Made by a program: the position numbers and the translations under genes
Notes under the pieces: generated by a model
The model's database searches: none
What the model was told of the DNA's origin: nothing
Seen by the model: the letters and a program-made list of their open reading frames with translations, nothing else
NCBI GenBank assembly: GCA_036927565.1
Contig: JAYESD010000004.1
Coordinates: forward strand, 87,238,942 to 87,302,941
Reading direction: 5' to 3'
Origin: Tuctoria greenei
Taxonomy: Eukaryota; Streptophyta; Magnoliopsida; Poales; Poaceae
Length of the DNA stretch: 64,000 bases
Shown here: positions 57,198 through 64,000 of the stretch, in pieces
How the letters are laid out: the number at the start of each line of letters is the position of its first letter
Position numbering within the stretch: position 1 is the stretch's first letter

Positions 57198-59135
57198 TGT
57201 CGTCGAGCAGCAGCAGATGAGGAGGGGCAGGAGCGTAGAGCTTTCTGTCACCGATAGTCACGAGAGGAGAGGAGGTCTTCCACGACACTCAGCTTAGTGG
57301 GGGTAGACGGGCTAAGTTGGTGAGCCATCTACCAGAGTCGTCACGACAGCGGTCATGACAGGTAAAGAACATTTCATTACATAAATGATATAATTAATTT
57401 TTTATCTTACAATATGAATCTTTAAAATTGTCAGGACTACTCTATGTCTGAAGACACGGAGGCTAGTGTGCCTCCTTCCGTGCCTTCTTCTATGGTGCCT
57501 TCTGCTTTGGAGCTTCCTTCTTTGGAGCCTTCTTCTTCGGAGCCAATGTAGTCGGGTGACTCCACCTCTGAGCCGGTTCCACAACAGCAGACTAGGAGGA
57601 GCCACTGCATGGCTCCTCCTCCGGCTCTTGCAAACCCAGACAATCGGATCATTATTCATCCGATTGGCGATAGGTAAGTAAATCTCTAACAATTCAATTT
57701 AGATACTTTTAGACTTATATATATACTAATCGAGAATCATGTATCAGGCATTGGGAGGATGCTTCGTTCACAAGCCAAGGACGCCACACGCTGGTGAACG
57801 GTGTGCTGGGCCGTCTAGTCCGTTTGCACTACCCCGATGTAGTGAACGGATGCGCTGCTATGTCTTGGGATGACTACTATAATGCCCAAGACGTTCTTCA
57901 CGACAACAACCAGGAGGCTGTTTGGCATGACTTCATGGTAAGAATGAAAAATACTTGTGTAATACAAATCTAATATAAGTTATATACATTTACTTGCATA
58001 TTTAATTTTTTAGGCACGGTATCGTTTGGAGATAGAGGTCGAGCAGACGGATGACGCTCGTCTCGTCTTCCATAACTGCGCTAGGAAGATCATGACACAG
58101 TCAGTATTGTCGGCTCGCACTCAAGCTACGAACGATTACTTCAAGTTTCATCCAAATGAGCATGAGCCGGGGAAGGACTCACCCGATACGTACTTGATTG
58201 AGGCGCAGTACGTAGAGGTAAAGTTTTTAGTTTACTTTGCTTCATTATCTGAATATGATCAATATTTTCATTTAATAATAAATTTGTGCAGGTCAGCGTA
58301 GCATGGCTTTACAGCTGTCCGGGCACGTATTGTGCCCTATGTGCTCTTTGGGTGAGCGAGAGCTTCCAGGCACTTTCTAAAACCTGTCGAGAGAGTAGAG
58401 GGACAGATGGAAAACATTGCATGTGTGGGGACGGCTACGTACGCCTTGCTAAACGGATGATAAGTGCTACTCGCATTCTATTAAGTAATTTTATAATCTT
58501 CATTGTGCTAACATGTATCGATAGGAGTACGAGAGCGGTCAGCAGCAGGCACCTATCGAGGTGTGGAAGAGGGGTCAATTGGGAAGTGACCTGTCGTAGC
58601 CTGACCAGCCGTCTTCACAGACGGCGACATGAACTTCAGTGAGTTATTTTTTGAACTTAATTTAATTCTCTTTAGTAGTTCTAATGGTGTTATTTTTCTG
58701 TATTTTCAGGCAAAGAACGGGGAGGAGGCGCGGAGGATTCAAGGCAAAGAGTTCAATTGGCAGAGCGTGCAAGTTGTCCCCAAAGACGTGTATGCAAGGG
58801 GTGGTGGGAAACCTCACTGACGGTGAGCTTTGTTATTTTTAATTTACTATTACCAACTTCGAGATACAAAAATTTAATAGTCTTGCTTCGTTCTGCAGGT
58901 TAGCCATCTTAGATGCAGTGTTCGACTTGAGGCAGGCATGGGCTCACTCAAGGGCTTATTCACCGCATCAGGTTGGGTCCAGCAGTAGCCATGTGAGCTG
59001 AGATCTAGAGCTCTAGAGTCTTCGAGAGGAGCTCCAGGGGACTCAAGAAACGCTTAGGGAGAGGGACAAGGCACAAAGGGCTAGGGATGAGGCACAGAGG
59101 GCTAGGGACCAGTATCAAAACTCATTGATGCTACA
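57198..59135 (+). pseudogene. tnpA-like (Transposase_24/PTTA type) gene, truncated
   Basis: An ATG at 57198 starts MSSSSSR, followed by stops. Exons joined by good GT-AG introns (57362-57434, 57674-57747, 57938-58013, 58218-58291, about 58439-58524, 58639-58709, 58823-58898) encode NPDNRIIIHPIGDR, GRHTLVNGVLGRLVRLHYPD, YNAQDVLHDNNQEAVWHDFM, ARYRLEIEVEQTDDARLVFH, SARTQATNDYFKFHPNEHEP, FQALSKTCRESRGTDG, QQAPIEVWKRGQLG and a C-terminal coiled coil (LREELQGTQETLRERDKAQR). This is the second protein of plant En/Spm elements, which binds subterminal repeats. At least three premature stops exist, and a D-family LTR ends it at 59135. Confidence 0.88.
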
Positions 59136-59831
59136 TGTAGGATCGAAGAGCACGTGTAAATCTACAAGAGGGTGGCGAATCGTAAATTAAAACTTTTTCA
59201 GCAGAAGCAATGAAAACCCCTTGGTAAAAAAATGATCCGTTAAAGAAATCATGTGTGAGACTAATCTAAACGTGTTTCACCGTGACAAAAGTGATAGATA
59301 TCAGAGAGAATCAAGTCACGAATACGATACAACAAGAATCAAACAAATCCGTCGTGAGAAACTCAAGTTACGATCGAAAGATCGAACAAAGGTCAATCTG
59401 TCCTATCCGAGAAAAACAGTTCAGGAATACTGCAAAGAAACACATGTATATTAGAAACCACAAATCCAATGACTGTGGAATTTTGATAGATGATATATAA
59501 TCAAGTTGTGAAGACAACCCAAAAAGAATCACGTCAATTGGATCTGTAAAACTTGAATTATGATAAAACCACCAAAGAAAGGTAGTGTTGTGCACAAACT
59601 CGACGAGAAAGACTTGAAGAAAACAAGTCAGACGAACAAGGCACAAAAGTTCCTTTCAACTATGAATTTTATTCAATAGAACAAAAGAGGAACAGCCCCA
59701 AAGTCGTCTACCACGAGCTTTGGCCTCCCTTGGTTATATAACCAGCCCGAAGGCCAGCTCAAATCAAACTAGGACTCTAATCCTACTCAATTCACAAATC
59801 AAAACTTTCCATAACTGCTTAGGACTCTTCT
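59136..59831 (-). repeat. LTR of the element D family, minus orientation, truncated
   Basis: It begins TGTAGGATCGAAGAGCACG, the reverse of the D LTR end, and follows that LTR in reverse (including the TATA region near 59735) until 59831, where Sirevirus E starts. It is either a solo LTR or the 3' LTR of an element reaching beyond the window; no PBS or coding part is visible. Target bases to the left are CTACA (59131-59135). Confidence 0.85.
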
Positions 59832-61365
59832 TGAATGTGGCCTAGAGGGGGGTGAATAGGCCTTTTTGAAATTTAGTTGGAACCTGCAACACTTAACAGA
59901 CTGATCAAATTCCGAGATATCGGACTAGTCCGGTAGAGTGCGGACTAATCCGGTGCGTGCGGACTAGATCGATCAAGTTTGATCGATTATCTCGATCCTA
60001 GACTCTATGCAGTGGAAATATACTTATAAATAGAGGTAATATTTCTATGAAACTGAGTGTTGCACAAGTTAATCTTATACTCAATGTTTTAACGTAATGT
60101 GGAGAAGATCAAGTGAAACCCTAGATATCAATGAAAGGTAAGAACAAAATGCACAAAGTTAAGACACACGATTCTTATCCCATGGTTCGGTTCCCAAAGA
60201 GGCAACCTACGTCCAAGTTGAGGACACCACGAATGGACCGGGTCTTCACTGACCCTAATCTCATCGAATCGCCATGAAGGTCAATTCTCTTTCACTATCA
60301 CAAGGGTAAGTCACCAAGTTCAAGGAGCCTTCTCACAAGTTGAGGGCCCTCCAAGAATACAAAGCAAACACCACCAAGAACACACTCTTAAGATCAACAA
60401 TGAAACAACAAGAGTGTGTTAGAGATCAAACCCAAGAGCTCAAACATGTGGAATCATGTCTCTCCTTTGATCCAAAGTGAATCCTCAAGGGATTGTTCTT
60501 TCTTGCGTTGGATTGTGTGGAGAGATGTGTTTTCTAAGCTCTTGGAGGGTGTGACGGCGCAGGGAGTCGAGAGAATTAAAAGTAGGGTCGTGCACATCTA
60601 TTTATATGGTGTTTCCAAAAGTTGCCGTTAGGGTTTCGAGGGTCCAGACTAGTCCGTGGTGGAGTCCAGACTGGTGCGGTGTGCGGCGTGCAGGAAACCA
60701 TAAGTTCTTAGGAAGATCGGACTTGTCCGACTTAGGGCGGACTAGTCCGATTTAGGCCCTGGACAAGTTTGGACTAGTCCGTTTATTTTTGGACAAGTCC
60801 ATCGGTGGTGGTCTCCTTAGTGAATTGGGGACAAGTCCGCATCTGGAGGACTTGTCCGGTTTTAGTCAGAGAGGTTATCGGACTAGTCCGTGGTGATTTC
60901 GAACTTGTCCGATTTCGTGCAAATGCGAATAATTAAGGATTAGTCCGCACAAGGGAGAACTAGTCCATTTTTAGTCAGAGGCATTATCGGACTAGTTCAG
61001 ATACTATCGGACTAGTCTGGTGCAGACAAGTCCGCACTGGCAGGACTTGTCCAAACCTATACAGAGAGGATATCGGACTAGTCCGGTGTCTATCGAACTA
61101 GTCCATTTTTCCTGTGAAATGTGAAGTGTGTGAGGATTTTTTATGCTCCAGCTCTTTGGATGTGTTACACCAACACACTCCATACACAATGATATATTCT
61201 ATTCAGCTCTTGAGCTCTTTTCCGAATTGATCCTCATTCTCCTTTCTTTTTCGCGCTTTCTTCATTCTTTCATTAAAACCTGCTCATCTCAATAATGTGG
61301 TTAGGATCTCATTTGTTTTTCGTAAATCAACCAAAATTCACAAGGGATGCCTAGATGTGCTTTCA
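59832..61365 (-). repeat. 3' LTR of Sirevirus E (1534 bases)
   Basis: In plus orientation it begins TGAATGTGGCCTAGAGGGG and ends ATGTGCTTTCA, the same ends as LTRs A and B. TATA box at 60599-60606 (minus TATAAATAG). Palindromes at 59915-59970 and 60635-61110. Confidence 0.92.
60635..61110. repeat. CGGACTAGTCCG palindrome array in Sirevirus E LTR
   Basis: About twenty copies of CGGACTAGTCCG, CGGACTTGTCCG and variants lie upstream of the TATA box. Two copies of a longer unit containing TTTTAGTCAGAG followed by TATCGGACTAGT (60858-60890, 60968-60998) match one in the solo LTR (16522-16555). Confidence 0.88.
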
Positions 61366-61381
61366 GTCTCCCCCTTTTTGG
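61366..61381 (-). other. Polypurine tract of Sirevirus E
   Basis: The minus strand reads CCAAAAAGGGGGAGAC directly before the LTR start TGAAAGCAC. A second tract (CCAAAGGGGGAGAG) lies upstream at 61779-61792; repeated PPTs are a known Sirevirus trait. Confidence 0.88.
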
Positions 61382-61833
61382 TTATTGATGACAACCAATT
61401 GAGATTTCACAAAGTATGATAAAAATTGAGATTATCATAAAGTGTGCACATATGAGCTTGAAACTTATTTAGCAATGACAATATAAGGCATATGTGCACT
61501 CCTTAAGGTGGGATGCAAAACTGTGTGAGCGTGAGCAATAATCATGATGACAGTGAAATAATTGACATCAATATATCAACAATAAGCATATATGTCAATT
61601 TCAGAGAAAAATCACAGATTTCATAAATATGGGCCTAAATAGTTCATTGCATCACAAGACCAAAAGTATCAAAGGAGCATAATATGAAGTCTTACAACCC
61701 AAAAGAGACAAAAAATTCATAAATGAAGCTCTCATCTCTCAACCTACAGCTAGGATACTAATGACCCCCACCCTCAATCTCTCCCCCTTTGGCATCAAGA
61801 CACCAAAAAGAAGGAGAGGAGGGATCTAGTGGC
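61382..61833 (-). other. Spacer between env-like gene and 3' LTR
   Basis: AT-rich, non-coding, with only the second PPT-like tract as a recognisable site. Confidence 0.7.
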
Positions 61834-63396
61834 TCATTCCTCGCTGTCGGTTCTCTCCTCATCTTCATCTCCATCTTCCGACTGTGGTGGAGGAGGAGGA
61901 GCAGACCCACTCGAAGTGCCCCCAATGCCAAAGTAGGCATGCTCGGAGGGAGTCAAAGGCCCGAGCTCAATGAAATCAGAGGTTGAGTCGTCAGAGATGA
62001 CTGGGAATCCAATAGGCTCGATCTCCAGCTTCTGGCAAAGATGTTTGACATTTTCTTTGACATATCTCATATCTGCCTTCCTCGCCTTGTTCAGCTTGTG
62101 AGTATTCACTTCGGCCTTCTTGCATGAGGCAAAGATTGTTGCCAATTACTTCATGATTCCACTAGGAAACCCTTTTTGAGGAGGGACCCTAGTGGAGGAG
62201 GCAGTCCTCTCATCTCCTCTAGCTCTCCTTGGTGCCTCTTCACTGGACACTGGAGAAGGAGCAGCTTGGACTGTGGCTTGAGGAGGCTTTTGGGGCCTCA
62301 GAGGGGTGTGCTCCACGTCCTTCACGAACTCGATGCCTGTGACATTCTCAATCATGAACATCAAATAGGGGGCATAGCCACATGATCTGTTTGTAGTGCA
62401 GGAGATGTTGACCATATCATTCAAGATATAGTCAAAGATGTCAAACTTCGTGTCTTTCCTTATCACCTTCATCAGTGTCCTGAGGTAGCCTTGGACACTC
62501 CTTGCATCCCCATCCTTCGGGGCAATAGTCTTCCTCAGGACCCTATTGAGGACAACAATGAATGGCTTCATATTCTTGGTGGAATGAGGGTTGAATGTCG
62601 AGCGGATGTCATAAAGGAATTTCATTTTGTCCTTCTCAAGGACACCTATGTTGTGAATGATCAAGTTGTCACTCCTGGAGCTCTCAAGATGTAGCAGCCA
62701 TGCAAACTCGTCATAGGTAATGGTGTACTTGGATCCATGAGTCATCCAAGTCACCCGCTCTTCCTCATCACTTGCAAAGTAGCATGTAGCATTGAACTGA
62801 GCAATGACTCCGTCGTTCTAATTGCACATGAAGGAAAACAGATCCTTCAATCCATGCTTCTCCACTGCCTGAACTACCTCATCAAAGGCTGAGCAACTCT
62901 TTCTATCAAAGTGCGCCCAATCAATCCATGGGTTGCGCACCACTAGAGTCTTCATTGTGAGATTCACGAACTTATAGAAGTCTGCATGGAAGTTGCTCCA
63001 TAATCTTCCATCGGCTGCCTTCTTGAACTGGATGTAGCAGTCCACATTTCTGAATTTGGAAGCCGTGTCGCTTCCCCTGCCATTGAACCTCTCCTCGGAG
63101 AGGTCCCGGGTCCCTTGCTTTGGAGCTGTCATCTTGAGAGGGTCGATTGGGCCCGTGGAAATCCCTTTGCCCTTGCCCTTAGCTTGCCGGGCAGCCGCCA
63201 AGCTAGGGCCAGCATCTGCTGAAGCCTTGAAGATAGGCTTCTTGGCAAGAACCTTGCGTCGAGCCTGAGGTGGAGAAGGTGCCAGCTCGGATGGGCACCC
63301 TTAGCGCTTCTTGCCTTGGCCCATCGAGGGCCAAAGCAAGGCTTCTTGGTCCATCTTGGCCTCAAAGTCGGAGATCTCGTCATTGGAGATCGACAT
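61834..63396 (-). pseudogene. Env-like gene of Sirevirus E, near full length with three stops
   Basis: One frame of 521 codons runs from ATG at 63396 (MSISNDEISDFEAKMDQEAL) to a stop at 61834, interrupted by stops at 63303, 62818 and 62146. Order: acidic head, ARRKVLAKKPIFKA, basic Gly-Lys stretch AKGKGKGISTGPIDPLKM, FRNVDCYIQFKKAADGRLW, VVRNPWIDWAHFD, then YTITYDEFAWLLHLES, FIVVLNRVLRKTIAP, YLRTLMKVIRKDTKFDIFDY, SCGYAPYLMFMIENVTGIEF, a Pro-rich linker, a Lys-rich coiled segment (62060-62130) and an acidic tail. It is the extra gene between pol and 3' LTR known in Sireviruses. I see no convincing signal peptide or membrane helix, so a true envelope role is doubtful. It resembles the plant-mobile/transposase-associated fold more than a viral glycoprotein, but that is inference. 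Confidence 0.8.
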
Positions 63397-64000
63397 TGTC
63401 TTGAGAATGGATTACACAAGGTATGGATGAGAATTGATGGCAAGGAATTGCATTGAGGAATGGGAAACTAGGGTTGAGTTCAGTCAAAAATCGGACTTGT
63501 CCGGTGTACATGTATGGACTAGTCCGGGTGACCAGGCTTGTCCGTACATGGACCAGACTAGTCCAGTGTTCATCACCTCAAACCCTAACAAGACGATCAA
63601 TGGTGTTGCTCAATGCAAAAATAGCTCAACATCAATGTAATACATCAAGGAAGCACGTATTAGGTGAAAGGAACTAAGCTATTTGATCAACAATGAAGGC
63701 AATCAAGATTTCTAGGGTTTGGGAGGAAATTTTACCTAAATTCCTCGATTCTTGGAGATGGAGGGGTTGAAAGAGCAGACAAGTATGTGCTCTTCAGTCC
63801 CTATGCAACGGAGATCGATTTGCACCCAAACTCGAAGAGTTTTGATGGAGGAATTGCCAAATCACCGTGGGGAGCTCGAGTGAAGAGAGAGAGAGTGTGA
63901 GGAAAGTTGTGAGGGTGAAGAAGATTAGGTTTGGCGGAGGCTAGGATTATGTAGTCAAAAAATCGGATTGGTCCGTCGTCGGCCGGACTAGTCTGGGTTA
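63397..64000 (-). promoter_or_regulatory. Non-coding leader upstream of env-like gene (Sirevirus E)
   Basis: On the minus strand: palindromes (63955-64000), a CT-rich tract ending at CTCGAGCTCCCC (63870-63900), about 135 bases of leader, a candidate splice donor GGTAAAATTTCC at 63735 followed by AAACCCTAGAA, more palindromes (63485-63570), then the env-like ATG at 63396. No protein is encoded. The arrangement matches the leader in Sirevirus B (25474-26290). Confidence 0.6.

Larger units (their letters stand above)
35832..59135 (+). mobile_element. Large CACTA (En/Spm) transposon, split by C and D, right end missing
   Basis: The left end reads GACTACAGGAAATGCGAC, a CACTA terminus with the first base changed, followed by subterminal repeats. 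Element sequence is found at 35832-36401, 44643-about 45190 and about 53300-59135, with element C and element D inserted. TNP2 and tnpA-like genes on the plus strand are damaged but recognisable. No matching right terminus (TCCTGTAGTG) is present up to 64000, because a D-family LTR and Sirevirus E interrupt the tnpA-like gene. That these pieces belong to one element is an inference from order and orientation. Confidence 0.7.
59832..64000 (-). mobile_element. Sirevirus E, 3' portion with env-like gene, runs off window
   Basis: On the minus strand from the right edge: a non-coding leader with palindromes, the env-like gene (63396-61834), a spacer with two PPT-like tracts, and the 3' LTR (61365-59832). 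The pol and 5' LTR would lie beyond 64000. It is inserted in the D-family LTR; the expected TSD is CTTCT (59827-59831). Confidence 0.88.

Noticed and set aside
1..64000. tRNA or rRNA genes
   Set aside because: Only primer-binding sites complementary to tRNA ends were found; no cloverleaf or rRNA-like conserved segments were noticed on either strand.

Overview
This window is grass-type (monocot) heterochromatin made almost entirely of transposable elements nested inside one another. No intact host gene is visible. The evidence is Sirevirus-type Ty1/copia elements with an env-like gene, Ty3/gypsy gag and chromovirus-type tails, En/Spm (CACTA) elements with intron-containing transposase genes, very GC-rich host-gene fragments with grass-like codon use, and tRNA-Met style primer sites. 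I cannot name the species. Coordinates of element ends come from reading TG...CA termini, primer-binding sites (PBS), polypurine tracts (PPT) and target-site duplications (TSD) by eye.

Left part (1-35831), read from the outside in. The oldest layer is a non-coding LTR element (called C', minus strand, 31617-35831). A Sirevirus (B, minus, 24928-31616) sits in its internal region. A Ty3/gypsy element (gypsy B, minus, 21136-24927) interrupts the env-like gene of Sirevirus B. A second Sirevirus (A, minus, 13640-21135) interrupts gypsy B between gag and protease. Sirevirus A was hit twice inside its pre-integrase domain: by a 2.9 kb solo LTR (13786-16704, perfect TSD AGTTT) and by a large non-coding gypsy derivative with 4.9 kb LTRs (1-13639, LARD-like). 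The left halves of the nested elements lie outside the window. Smaller insertions are a CACTA MITE in the gypsy B LTR (23843-24423, TSD GAA) and a solo LTR of the gypsy B family in the gag gene of Sirevirus B (about 27958-28692).

Right part (35832-64000). A large CACTA transposon starts at 35832, inside the LTR of C', and carries broken TNP2 and tnpA-like genes (54755-59135, plus strand) with several recognisable introns. It is split by a complete non-coding LTR element of the same family as C' (element C, plus, 36402-44642, both LTRs present, TSD 4 of 5) and by a Sirevirus-like copia element with readable gag-pol (element D, plus, about 45190-53300, no 3' LTR recognised). Next to the D end is a short segment with adjoining fragments of an arogenate dehydrogenase gene and a probable aquaporin gene, apparently captured host sequence. 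The tnpA-like gene is cut at 59136 by an LTR of the D family in minus orientation, and that LTR is cut at 59832 by a third Sirevirus (E, minus), whose 3' LTR and env-like gene fill the window to 64000.

Three signals deserve most attention. (1) A palindromic 12-mer, CGGACTAGTCCG, and its variants form arrays upstream of the TATA box in three Sirevirus LTRs and in an apparently unrelated 2.9 kb LTR, with flanking sequence also shared. (2) The C/C' family has a second PBS-like sequence inside U5, exactly 59 bases from the working PBS in both copies, and tandem hairpin units of about 78 bases in its non-coding body. (3) The Sirevirus env-like gene has its own conserved leader, with a CT-rich tract, a candidate splice donor and the same palindromes, as if it were transcribed separately.
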